A program made the translations under genes and the position numbers. Under the pieces are notes generated by a model, which ran no database searches, was not told the DNA's origin, and was given only the letters and a program-made list of their open reading frames with translations. Below are positions 1 to 7,813 of a DNA stretch of 27,318 nucleotides, piece by piece. Numbering within the stretch: the first letter of the stretch is position 1; every line of letters begins with the position of its first letter. This DNA comes from Enterococcus sp. DIV0212c (GTDB lineage: Bacteria > Bacillota > Bacilli > Lactobacillales > Enterococcaceae): assembly GCF_017377505.1 (NCBI RefSeq), contig NZ_JAFREN010000039.1, positions 1 to 27,318 of the forward strand. Direction: 5' to 3'.

Positions 1-1731
1 CGTACATGATAAAAAATGAACAGGTGTGTTAACATCATAGATCCCCATTGAAATATCTGCAGTCACGTTGTAAATCGTTTCTTTTCCATTTGAATCTTTG
101 ATTTCAGCTGTTCCATTCACTTCCGGCAATGTTACATTTACCGTATTAGCTGCAATACTAGTTGTAAGTCCATTATTCGAATACATATAAACATGAACTT
201 TATACGTTCCTGTATTATGATTATGGTTTTTTATATCTACAGTAGTTTTATAGGTTCCATCCGATTGTTTGACTGCATCATACCATTTTATATCCGATTG
301 ATTGGCTTTACTCCATACAGGAACAGATACTCGAGTTATTCCTGATTGGCTTATTCCTGTTACTGTTACATCAAACGTACCTTTGTTTACGTTATATGCC
401 CCTACCTCTGCACTTAAGGTTGGATTAGAAATTGCAAATCTATTACTTGTTACAAATTTCATTTTCCCATTTGGAAGTTGGATATACGTATGCACATTAT
501 AATTACCTGCATCTTTATGATTCCTTATATCGATGCTTGCGCTGTATGTTCCATCATTATTCTGTTTACCAAAATACCACTGAAGATCATCTTGGCCATT
601 TTTATCTGACCAAGTAGCAAATTGGACGGACTTTGGAGTTTGTCCACCCGTTTCTATGTTTCCTGTAGCATTATACACAGTCTCAGAGCCTGTTGTATCT
701 ACAATTGAGGTTGTTCCTGTAACCGGAATACTTTCATCCCATGCTGCATCTCCGGTAAACAATCCTGTATAATCCGTATTTATATCAAATGCATGAGCAA
801 TTCCTGGGAAATAAAAATTTGAAGACCATTGCCATGAAGAAAAGTCACTATTCCAATTTTGAGAAGCTGTAGGTGAATATGGATACTGCGCTACCCAAGT
901 ATTATTCTTACCAAATAGTCCAGTATCAAAAATACCTCCTGCAACATCCAACCAACTTCTTGACAAATAGTATGCAACTTTACTGTATCCAAAACTATTC
1001 AATTTATTTTTGAAAGCCATTGTGTTTGCATTTAAAGAATCAATTCGCATAGCTGGTTCTTCAATATCAGATACCATCACTGTTTCTTTAGATAGGCCTA
1101 GTGCATTAGCCTTGCTAGCAAAATATACTGCTTCTGCTTGTGCGCCTGCAGCTGAAGTGTAATGACCATAATGATACACGGAAACTTTTAAGCCTGCACT
1201 TTGAGCATTTCTTATTTGTGACTCTGCCTCAGGATTAAGATAGGTTGTTCCTTCTGTCAGTTTTACGATAACACCTTTTACCCCATAGTTTTTCATCATT
1301 TGGTATTGAGCAACAGTAATTGTACCGTTATGTGAGGATACATCAATAAAACTGACTGTTGGACGATTTGTTTCACCTGCCATCACTACATCTATTGCTT
1401 CTCTAGTTTCTCTTTTACTTCTTCCTTTTGAAGCTAGGTCGGAACGATCTGACGGACGTGGTTCGTAATACTCCAGATTTTCTTCTGCTAGAGGACTAGT
1501 CTCTTCTGTAGTGCTATTTGTAGTACTACTAGATACTTCAGTCTTTTCCTCGCTAGAGCTACTAATTGTTGAACTTTCACTCTGTGTATTATCTGTACTT
1601 CCATATGTACTTGATGTATCTTGGATAGTTACTTCTTGACTTGATGTAACTTCCGCTAATGCTTGCATAGGTGGATATGCATATGTGGATAAACATAAAA
1701 AAACAGTTCCTAAAGAAAAAATTTTCTTCAT
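1..1731 (-). CDS. Secreted GH25 muramidase with GBS-Bsp-like repeats (3' end beyond the window)
   Basis: Open from an ATG at 1731 to the window edge (577 residues, no stop). A GGAG ribosome site lies about 10 nt upstream. The N-terminus (MKKIFSLGTVFLCLSTYAY) is a signal peptide. Residues 28-80 are a Ser/Thr/Glu-rich linker. Residues about 127-325 form a glycoside hydrolase family 25 (lysozyme) domain: FIDVSSHNG at 128-136 with D130, DIEEP at 222-226 giving the D-x-E catalytic pair, WVAQY at 279-283 and WQWSS at 300-304. Two tandem repeats follow (about 340-435 and 440-532), each with a DGTY...IxNHxxxxGxYxVHxY core typical of GBS Bsp-like domains, and a third begins near 536. The family cleaves the beta-1,4 MurNAc-GlcNAc bond of peptidoglycan, so this is probably an exported cell-wall hydrolase. 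It sits downstream of the polysaccharide operon but has its own promoter. The C-terminal architecture is unknown. Confidence 0.9.
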   Translation of the reverse strand, partial: MKKIFSLGTVFLCLSTYAYPPMQALAEVTSSQEVTIQDTSSTYGSTDNTQSESSTISSSSEEKTEVSSSTTNSTTEETSPLAEENLEYYEPRPSDRSDLASKGRSKRETREAIDVVMAGETNRPTVSFIDVSSHNGTITVAQYQMMKNYGVKGVIVKLTEGTTYLNPEAESQIRNAQSAGLKVSVYHYGHYTSAAGAQAEAVYFASKANALGLSKETVMVSDIEEPAMRIDSLNANTMAFKNKLNSFGYSKVAYYLSRSWLDVAGGIFDTGLFGKNNTWVAQYPYSPTASQNWNSDFSSWQWSSNFYFPGIAHAFDINTDYTGLFTGDAAWDESIPVTGTTSIVDTTGSETVYNATGNIETGGQTPKSVQFATWSDKNGQDDLQWYFGKQNNDGTYSASIDIRNHKDAGNYNVHTYIQLPNGKMKFVTSNRFAISNPTLSAEVGAYNVNKGTFDVTVTGISQSGITRVSVPVWSKANQSDIKWYDAVKQSDGTYKTTVDIKNHNHNTGTYKVHVYMYSNNGLTTSIAANTVNVTLPEVNGTAEIKDSNGKETIYNVTADISMGIYDVNTPVHFLSCT

Positions 1732-1779
1732 ATAAATCAATCTCCAAACTTTTTTATAGTGAATTTAATGAGTTTTCTA

Positions 1780-1808
1780 ATTTTACAATATTCAAATTTA
1801 TAAAGCAA
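1780..1808 (-). promoter_or_regulatory. Promoter of the GH25 muramidase gene
   Basis: On the minus strand, a -35 box TTGCTT (1803-1808) and a -10 box TAAAAT (1780-1785) are separated by 17 bp. They lie about 50 bp upstream of the muramidase ATG. This supports transcription independent of the polysaccharide operon, which is closed off by the terminator at 1911-1980. Confidence 0.6.
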
Positions 1809-1910
1809 TGATGTTAAAAAAACTCTTTTCGTTATCATCATGACAGCCATTGATAATTTAGTATTTCTATCTCTTTTAGACAAGTTTTATCCCATCTTAG
1901 ATATCAATTT

Positions 1911-1980
1911 TAAAAAAAACAAAATACTTATCATGAGTGAAACAACATATTAATCGTAATAATATTCTGTTTCACTCATG
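1911..1980 (-). terminator. Terminator at the end of the polysaccharide operon
   Basis: A perfect 13-bp inverted repeat, CATGAGTGAAACA (1932-1944) against its complement (1968-1980), encloses a 23-nt loop. In the minus direction it is followed after about 10 nt by a run of eight T within a T-rich stretch (plus-strand A run at 1911-1924). It lies 48 bp past the flippase stop. The delayed T-tract and long loop make it less canonical than the terminators at 17189 and 18079. Confidence 0.6.
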
Positions 1981-2027
1981 AAAATCATTTTATCTAATTA
2001 CTTTTTATAATTCAGTCATATAATATT

Positions 2028-3470
2028 TTATTGATTTTTATTGTTGTTTTCCTTGAACAAACTTTTGATTACCTTAATTTCACCAAAAAAGTACATACAA
2101 ATAAATACTACAACAAGCCAAACAATTCCTCTTACCAACAAGGTAAAGAATAGATTAGAAAAACTAAGGAAAGGATTTGTAATAACCATTATTATTGCTA
2201 CTAATATACTCATAAGAGCTGGAATAATAAGTTGTTTCAATGCATCTTGCAGTCTGCCATCTAAAACTTTAGTCATTAATAACCAATAAGACACAATAAA
2301 ATTAATAAGATTGGCAATACATACAAAAATTGAAACATAGATAATCGTTCCAAAACTTACTCCCATTATTATACTAGGAATCATTATTAGAATAGAAATA
2401 ATTCCATTTACTAATAGCTTGTTAGAGTGGTCTCGAGCCATAAATATACTGCTAGTCACTGCATTCAACATCTGAGCCCATAGACTAAACGATAATATAG
2501 AAAAAGGAACCACAGCTCCATACCATCTCGAACCAAAAAGGAAAAAGATTATTTCTTGTGCGTTTAGCATCATAAAAATTGTTAAAGGAAAAGCAATTAA
2601 ACTTAAAACGCGAATAATTTTGAAAAAAGTTTCTCTAATTAACTTTACGTTATCTTGGTGTTGAGAAAGTATCGGTTGCAATACTGGCGTTATCACACCC
2701 AAGAACACAGTTGTAGGCATTGTAAGTAACTGATAACTTTTTTGATAGTTAGCGATAGGAACAGGACCTAAAAATTTTCCCACTAACAAATTATCTGAAT
2801 TTCTTGAAAGGTAATTAAAAATAGTGAAGAATAACTGGTTTCTTGTAAAAGATTGAATAGATAAAAAAGGTTGAGGATTTAAACTTTTTGTATATTGAAT
2901 TTTTACTGCTGAAAAATTTAATATTAGCGAAACAATTGCCGGTACAGCGCTACAAATAACTAAAGCATATATACCCCATCCGGCAAATGCGGCAGTGATA
3001 CCAAATATAGCTCCAATAAAACTTGAAAAAAACAAGCGTAAATTCAACGCTCGAAAACGCAGGCTTTTATTTAAAATAGCTCTAGGAACCGTATTTATTC
3101 CTTCACAAAGGACAACAACCGACATTGACCAAAATAAAGGTTTATACATATCATTATGGTATGCAAGTGCAATTAGATTACCTGAAAAACCAAAAATTAT
3201 ACTTAGAAGAATTGAAAAAAGGATTGTGTAATTAAATAGGATACCATAATCTCTCTCATTCAATTCCTTTTTTTGGATAATAGCTGGTCCGATTCCAGCA
3301 GTTACTATCAGTTGAAAAAAAAGCAAATAAACTTGAGCATTTGCAACGATACCAAATTCCTCTACTGGAATTAATCTTGAAAGAATGATATTTATCAATA
3401 ATTGAATCAATATAACACTATATTGCCCAATCGCTGTAAATATCATACCTATGCGAAAAGTACTATTCAT
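2028..3470 (-). CDS. Wzx/TuaB-like polysaccharide flippase
   Basis: A 480-residue polytopic membrane protein with roughly 12-14 hydrophobic segments. The N-terminal pattern (LSRLIPVEEFGIVANAQVY, then GIGPAIIQKK) is typical of the MOP-superfamily polysaccharide exporters in the WzxC/TuaB branch. Such proteins move undecaprenyl-linked sugars across the cytoplasmic membrane. The ATG at 3470 is preceded by AAAGGG at 6 nt. It is the last gene of the operon and is separated from the preceding glycosyltransferase by 130 bp containing a hairpin. The locus also carries an ABC exporter, so two export routes coexist: the flippase probably serves a side-chain or teichoic-type unit, not the rhamnan backbone. 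No Wzy-type polymerase was recognised in the window. Family assignment is firm; the substrate is unknown. Confidence 0.85.
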   Translation of the reverse strand: MNSTFRIGMIFTAIGQYSVILIQLLINIILSRLIPVEEFGIVANAQVYLLFFQLIVTAGIGPAIIQKKELNERDYGILFNYTILFSILLSIIFGFSGNLIALAYHNDMYKPLFWSMSVVVLCEGINTVPRAILNKSLRFRALNLRLFFSSFIGAIFGITAAFAGWGIYALVICSAVPAIVSLILNFSAVKIQYTKSLNPQPFLSIQSFTRNQLFFTIFNYLSRNSDNLLVGKFLGPVPIANYQKSYQLLTMPTTVFLGVITPVLQPILSQHQDNVKLIRETFFKIIRVLSLIAFPLTIFMMLNAQEIIFFLFGSRWYGAVVPFSILSFSLWAQMLNAVTSSIFMARDHSNKLLVNGIISILIMIPSIIMGVSFGTIIYVSIFVCIANLINFIVSYWLLMTKVLDGRLQDALKQLIIPALMSILVAIIMVITNPFLSFSNLFFTLLVRGIVWLVVVFICMYFFGEIKVIKSLFKENNNKNQ

Positions 3471-3561
3471 TTAAAAACCCTTTCCTTCTATATTTCACTT
3501 CTTTAATTAATAACCTATCGTAGTTTTTTGATTAGAACATTTCCTTCCATCTAAAGAAACT

Positions 3562-3586
3562 CACAAAATAGTATCCCTATTTTGTG
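3562..3586 (-). other. Short perfect hairpin between glycosyltransferase and flippase genes
   Basis: Perfect 10-bp arms CACAAAATAG (3562-3571) and CTATTTTGTG (3577-3586) with a 5-nt loop begin 14 bp after the GT2 stop. In the minus direction only a weak T-rich sequence (AGTTTCTTT) follows, so it may be a leaky terminator, an mRNA-stabilising stem or an attenuator that lowers flippase expression. Confidence 0.45.
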
Positions 3587-3600
3587 TGCTTCAGAAATGA

Positions 3601-4602
3601 TCAACGTACAACCCTCTTGACCAACTTTTTGAAGAAAACATCCTTGTCAGGCTGATTCGTTTTATAAACTTTACTTATAATAAAAATAAAAAAATAATAC
3701 ATTGTCCAAGATAAATAGATAATATTTCGTGGGAAAAAACCTTTTGAATATTGTTTATTTTGTGAGTACAATTTTTTTAGCAAGTCTTTCGATAAAGTTG
3801 TTTTATCTTCCATACACTTTACAGCCATAAAATCATTTACATTCATAGCTTTCTGATAAAAATGTGTCAGTGCTTCTGGATGACTTTTCTTGAAAAATGA
3901 AAGTGTAAGCTCATTTTTTTTGAGAATATCAAAATTTTTCTTATTGATTTTAGAAGTCAATGTTGAATTTTCTGTGGTTCTATAATAATAGCATACAGAA
4001 TCTACTAAAATTATTTCATCGATCTTATCTATTATTTCATAGAAGAAAATACCGTCCTCATATATGATTCCTTCATGAAACTTGACTTCTTCAATTAGCG
4101 TACGATGATAAATTTTGCCAGAAGCTGATACAGCATGATAATCTGATGCATATAGTTTTTCTACTAGTGTTAAAAAATCACCTTTTAAAGATGTCATATT
4201 CACTGAAAGATCGTTAGATAATTCTTTAATATTTTTAGTGAATTTACACATAGCAAGCTTTACATTCATTTCATTCACTGCTTTATATAAGATCTCTACA
4301 TGAGTCGAAGAAATCAAATCATCACTATCCACAAAAATAAAGTATGTACCCTTGGCATGTTGAATACCAACATTTCTTGCACTAGATTGACCACCATTTT
4401 CCTTCACAATCAATTGAGTTTTAAACTCTGGATGAGCCTCACAAAATTCTTGAGCGATTTCCCTAGATTGGTCAGTTGATCCGTCATCAATCAATACAAT
4501 TTCAATATTTTTGTATGTTTGAGTTACAAGGCTCTCTAAGCATTCTAATAAATATTTTTCAACATTGTAAATAGGAACAATAATACTCACTAATTCACTC
4601 AT
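3601..4602 (-). CDS. GT2 family glycosyltransferase
   Basis: A 333-residue protein with a complete N-terminal GT-A fold: VSIIVPIYNVEKYL at the start, LIDDGSTD at 37-44, SARN at 74-77 and the metal-binding VDSDD at 91-95. A later YEDG segment matches the region of the acceptor-side acidic residue in this family. The C-terminus has a hydrophobic stretch followed by a basic tail, suggesting peripheral or single-pass membrane attachment. Such enzymes transfer one sugar from a nucleotide-sugar donor to a lipid-linked acceptor in capsule or wall-polysaccharide synthesis. The ATG at 4602 overlaps the upstream gene by 8 nt and has GGAG 6 nt before it, so translation is probably coupled. Donor and acceptor cannot be read from the sequence. 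Confidence 0.88.
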   Translation of the reverse strand: MSELVSIIVPIYNVEKYLLECLESLVTQTYKNIEIVLIDDGSTDQSREIAQEFCEAHPEFKTQLIVKENGGQSSARNVGIQHAKGTYFIFVDSDDLISSTHVEILYKAVNEMNVKLAMCKFTKNIKELSNDLSVNMTSLKGDFLTLVEKLYASDYHAVSASGKIYHRTLIEEVKFHEGIIYEDGIFFYEIIDKIDEIILVDSVCYYYRTTENSTLTSKINKKNFDILKKNELTLSFFKKSHPEALTHFYQKAMNVNDFMAVKCMEDKTTLSKDLLKKLYSQNKQYSKGFFPRNIIYLSWTMYYFFIFIISKVYKTNQPDKDVFFKKLVKRVVR

Positions 4603-5695
4603 GCATAACTCCTTTCAAGTACTCAATTACTGGAGAAAATGTTTTATCAAACGTAAAATTATTTTCCCCATAAAGGTAAATTTCCTGAGAAAGTTGATTT
4701 TTGGATTTATCATTCAAAAGTTGCTCATACCAATGGACAATTTCAGAAATTTCTATCGGTGTATCGTCACTAGGAACTCTATAATAAAAAGGTAACTTCC
4801 GCTCATCTAAATCTGTTGCAACACCGGAAATAATCGGTAACCCTTTAGCAAGATATTCTTTCCCTTTTAAACTACTATTGTAAGAAACACCTGAACGATG
4901 TCTTGCTAAAGAATCAACACCAATATCAGCCGCTTGATAGTAATCTGCAAGCTCAGAAAGTTTTTTTCTTCCTTTTAAATGGATTACATGATCAAGTTGG
5001 TAATCTGTTACCATTTTTTGATATTTCTTTAAAACAGGTCCATCTCCTATAAGGGTAAAACTGACTTCTGTTTTCTTTTTGTCATCAGCATAATAATTTT
5101 TCAACCCTTCAATCAATCGGTCATATCCATGATAAAAACAAAGCGTCGCCACACCCAACAAGTTTATGGATTGATCTACTTTTTTACTATCAAACTTCAT
5201 CGTTGTAAATTCATATGCATTAGAAATATTGATACATTCAATTCCAAAAATTTCCTGATCATCTGAATAAGTAACTATTCTATCAACATATTTCGACAAT
5301 TCTCGGGTCCATATTCGCTCTTTCATCATGATATCAAGTTTTACTAAACCATTAAATTCATTGAGATAAGGATACGTCGGAACTTCAAGAATTATTATTA
5401 TACTAGGGTTAAGTGTTTTCGCTCTTCTTACTAATTTAACTACACTTTTATCTAAAACAGCACCTTTGCGAATATAAACAAAGTCAAAATTTTCCCAGTT
5501 TATATTTTTGGTATTAAAGTATTGTTCTGAAAAAAATGGGACTAGATTTCTTAATAAATGAACTATATTCCTTTTCCCATTTATATGTCTAGTCATATGG
5601 AAATCATTTTTTTCAAATTCGTTAATTTGCTTATTGATTTTTTCCAAGATCCCATATGCATGAGTCAGATCTTGAGACAAATAAATTCCATTCAT
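4595..5695 (-). CDS. GT4-like glycosyltransferase
   Basis: A 366-residue GT-B type protein. The C-terminal half shows the GT4 signature: a core beginning LLGVATLCFYHGYDRLIEGL, then FTLIGDGP, then HLKGRKKLSELADYYQAADIG, and a donor-site segment SYNSSLKGKEYLAKGLPII that takes the place of the usual E-x7-E motif (KGKEY retains one Glu). The N-terminal half is less conserved, as expected for acceptor recognition. No membrane segment is evident. The start at 5695 follows GAGGA, and the DUF2304 stop lies just 3 nt upstream, so the two genes are translated in tandem. The specific sugar is unknown. The imperfect E-x7-E motif may reflect a divergent subgroup. Confidence 0.8.
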   Translation of the reverse strand: MNGIYLSQDLTHAYGILEKINKQINEFEKNDFHMTRHINGKRNIVHLLRNLVPFFSEQYFNTKNINWENFDFVYIRKGAVLDKSVVKLVRRAKTLNPSIIIILEVPTYPYLNEFNGLVKLDIMMKERIWTRELSKYVDRIVTYSDDQEIFGIECINISNAYEFTTMKFDSKKVDQSINLLGVATLCFYHGYDRLIEGLKNYYADDKKKTEVSFTLIGDGPVLKKYQKMVTDYQLDHVIHLKGRKKLSELADYYQAADIGVDSLARHRSGVSYNSSLKGKEYLAKGLPIISGVATDLDERKLPFYYRVPSDDTPIEISEIVHWYEQLLNDKSKNQLSQEIYLYGENNFTFDKTFSPVIEYLKGVMHE

Positions 5696-5698
5696 AAA

Positions 5699-6049
5699 CT
5701 AATCCTCTTCTGTTTCATTCATCTTCTTCTTTAAAAGAGATAATTCTTGTGTTAGTACTCTTAACTGTTTTTCTGTATTGATCAACGTGATTTGCGTAAC
5801 CAAAGAGAAAAACAGGAGAATTCCTGTTAATAAGAAAAGAGCTAACGATGTTAAAGTAGTAATGCCTAACAATTTAGCTACTGCATTTCCTATTGGAGGG
5901 AATAATGCACCCACTATCATAACAATACCTAACAACAGCCATTTGTTCATCTGACGAACTTCAGCATGACCTTTTCGTGTCAAATGAATAGTAGAAACAA
6001 AAAAAATAATCGCTATCAAAACCGCTAAAATTTGTAATTGAAAAGGCAT
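5699..6049 (-). CDS. DUF2304 small membrane protein (GacJ-like partner of the adjacent GT2)
   Basis: A 116-residue protein with three hydrophobic segments (roughly residues 4-22, 37-56 and 67-94) and a charged C-terminal helix (LRVLTQELSLLKKKMNETEED), matching the DUF2304 layout. The start is set at ATG 6049, not the in-frame TTG at 6052, because AAGGAGG lies 7 nt upstream of the ATG. The ATG overlaps the stop of the preceding GT2 gene by one base (TGATG), implying translational coupling. In the group A streptococcal carbohydrate locus, a protein of this family (GacJ) partners and stimulates the GT2 GacI, which makes undecaprenyl-phosphate-GlcNAc. The same pairing here makes an accessory role likely. 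Direct catalytic activity is not expected. Confidence 0.82.
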   Translation of the reverse strand: MPFQLQILAVLIAIIFFVSTIHLTRKGHAEVRQMNKWLLLGIVMIVGALFPPIGNAVAKLLGITTLTSLALFLLTGILLFFSLVTQITLINTEKQLRVLTQELSLLKKKMNETEED

Positions 6050-6777
6050 CAATATTCCTCCTTATCTATTAATGAAGCAATTAATATCGATAATGAAACA
6101 TTAATCATATAGCTAATTGAATTTATGATGCTAATACTCGATTTTCCTGTTTCTCGCTCAAACATCTTAACTCCGACTTCTTTGATCTTAAACTTATTCG
6201 CTATCAAATACATATAACTCTCAGGTTCAGGATATTGGCTTGGGTATCTATCCACAAATTGCTGGATTATTTTTCTATTACCAGCTCGGTATCCGCTAGT
6301 TACATCTTTAATATTTACACCTGTCAACACACGAATCAAATTGGATAAAATTTTAATGCCAAGTTGTCTAGCACCAGATGATTTAAATTCTGAATCACTA
6401 TCTAAAACAAATCTTGAACCTACAGTAAAATCAGCTTGATTTAAAATGATTGGATCGATTAGTTTAGATAAAGAATAAATATCATGTTGCCCATCACCAT
6501 CAAATTGCACAGCAATATCGTACCCTTCATTTAAAGCATATTTGTAGCCCGTTTGAACAGCTCCACCAATGCCTAAATTATAAACAAGCTCGATATGATT
6601 GATGTTATTAGCCTGTAAAACCTCTTCTTCATTGTCGGTGGAACCATCATTAATTACCACATAATCAAGATGGTAAGAGCACGACCGTCTATATTCTTCT
6701 ACTTTTTTTATTACCTCTACAATTCCATCAGCTTCATTATAAGCTGGAATAATCAATAAAATTTTATTAGTTTTCAT
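6049..6777 (-). CDS. GtrB/GacI-like GT2, probable undecaprenyl-phosphate sugar synthase
   Basis: A 242-residue protein of the dolichol-phosphate-mannose-synthase-like GT2 branch: LLIIPAYNEADGIVEVI at 7-23, VINDGSTD at 41-48, NLGIGGAVQTGY at 67-78 and QFDGDGQHD at 91-99. A TSGYRAGNR segment is characteristic of this branch. A hydrophobic C-terminal segment (about 213-236) anchors it to the membrane. Family members transfer a sugar from a nucleotide donor to undecaprenyl phosphate, giving a lipid-linked monosaccharide that is flipped and used by GT-C enzymes outside the cell. It overlaps the DUF2304 gene, as gacI does gacJ. The donor (UDP-GlcNAc, UDP-Glc or other) cannot be decided from sequence. 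Confidence 0.88.
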   Translation of the reverse strand: MKTNKILLIIPAYNEADGIVEVIKKVEEYRRSCSYHLDYVVINDGSTDNEEEVLQANNINHIELVYNLGIGGAVQTGYKYALNEGYDIAVQFDGDGQHDIYSLSKLIDPIILNQADFTVGSRFVLDSDSEFKSSGARQLGIKILSNLIRVLTGVNIKDVTSGYRAGNRKIIQQFVDRYPSQYPEPESYMYLIANKFKIKEVGVKMFERETGKSSISIINSISYMINVSLSILIASLIDKEEY

Positions 6778-6799
6778 TTTACCGTCCCTAAAAAATAAA

Positions 6800-7594
6800 T
6801 TAAGTATTATTTGATTTTTGGTTAAAAGTATAGAATTTCATTATGAGCTTTGAAATATTTTTTCCCCAATAACGTTCAAACAATAATTGCTCTTCAACTT
6901 CCCTTGTTTTATCAATCGTGTTATTTGTTGTTTCAGAATCTTCATGTATTCGGTGAAGCATTAGTCTTTTTGGAATGTACTTAACGCTGCCTTCTTTTTT
7001 CATAATTCTTTCCCAGGCATCCCAGTCTAATGTCATCTTCAGTGACTCATCGAATTTAAAGCCTTTCAGCCTTTCCATATTGTATGAAACAGCTGGACAA
7101 GAAATAAAATTACCAAAAGCATAAATTCGTCTTTGATACCATTTAAACGGTAATATAGATAACATGTGTAGACCAGCGGTTTTTATATATAAATTGATAT
7201 TCCTTTTTCTTAAATCCCCTTTATTGTCTATCTCACTGTAATCAGTAAAAACAATATTACACTTTTTATGTTTTTCAAACGTTTGGACCACAAGATTGCC
7301 GTAGTCAGGTATGTATACATCGTCTTGATGTGCAATTGTTGCATAGGTTGTTTCTACAAATGATAAAGCATTATTCCAATCTTTACCAATACCTCCACCT
7401 TGGAGAGTAAACATAGGAATATTAAAATCTTTACATAAATTTTCGATAAAATCATTTGGTGTACTTGTGTACAACTGTACTTGTGATTTTCCAGCTTTTA
7501 CCAAAGTTTGATTAACACAAGATTCAATACACGCTCTAAGATAAGGAGATTCTCCATAAGCACATATCATAAAGGTATGTTTTAACTTTTCCAT
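6800..7594 (-). CDS. GT2 family glycosyltransferase
   Basis: A 264-residue protein with a divergent GT-A domain: FMICAYGESPYLRACIESCVNQT at 8-30 replaces the usual VSIIIPxYN start, GGGIGKDWNNAL at 66-77 corresponds to the N-rich donor loop, and AHQDDVYIP at 88-96 is the metal-binding DxD region. A later LDWDAWERIMKKEG resembles the catalytic-base helix. There is no clear membrane segment. The ATG at 7594 follows GGAAGG at about 6 nt. It is the first gene after the terminator at 7643-7701 and lies 22 bp before the GacI-like gene, so it probably leads the distal transcription unit. Family is clear; sugar specificity is not. Confidence 0.85.
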   Translation of the reverse strand: MEKLKHTFMICAYGESPYLRACIESCVNQTLVKAGKSQVQLYTSTPNDFIENLCKDFNIPMFTLQGGGIGKDWNNALSFVETTYATIAHQDDVYIPDYGNLVVQTFEKHKKCNIVFTDYSEIDNKGDLRKRNINLYIKTAGLHMLSILPFKWYQRRIYAFGNFISCPAVSYNMERLKGFKFDESLKMTLDWDAWERIMKKEGSVKYIPKRLMLHRIHEDSETTNNTIDKTREVEEQLLFERYWGKNISKLIMKFYTFNQKSNNT

Positions 7595-7642
7595 ATTATT
7601 CCTTCCCTTATCACTCTTAGCTTTTAAAATTAATAATACACA

Positions 7643-7701
7643 GAAAAAAATTAAGTTATCACTTTAGAATACAGAGTGATTCCACTACTGATAACTTAAT
7701 T
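7643..7701 (-). terminator. Intrinsic terminator (possible attenuator) upstream of the distal glycosyltransferase cluster
   Basis: Perfect 12-bp arms AATTAAGTTATC (7649-7660) and its complement (7690-7701) are followed immediately in the minus direction by a run of seven T (plus-strand A run 7644-7650). An alternative inner stem, ATCACT (7675-7680) with AGTGAT (7658-7663), shares bases with the main stem and could compete with it. It can end transcripts from the 7814-9064 gene and also sits right after a promoter-like sequence. Confidence 0.7.
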
Positions 7702-7703
7702 GT

Positions 7704-7732
7704 ATTGTACTATTTAAAAATATTATATTCAA
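7704..7732 (-). promoter_or_regulatory. Promoter-like sequence before the 7643-7701 terminator
   Basis: On the minus strand, a -35 box TTGAAT (7727-7732) and a -10 box TACAAT (7704-7709) are spaced 17 bp apart. The predicted start near 7697 falls inside the first arm of the hairpin, so most of the transcript to the T-tract would be about 50-55 nt. It may drive the GT2 gene at 7594 through an attenuator, or a short RNA. Confidence 0.45.
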
Positions 7733-7813
7733 GTTTACTTAGGAAACACTTCTTTTGCTAGACTATTAACAGCTAAATGCTGAAGGCTTCAAAAATAATA
7801 AAACAATTGCTTC

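Noticed and set aside
302..617. Short plus-strand open frames near the left edge
   Set aside because: They lie antisense to the muramidase, which is open over the whole region and has clear GH25 and repeat motifs.
7649..7701. Inverted repeats as a small invertible promoter switch
   Set aside because: The arms are 12 bp and enclose only 29 bp with no recombinase gene nearby; the T-tract fits a terminator far better.
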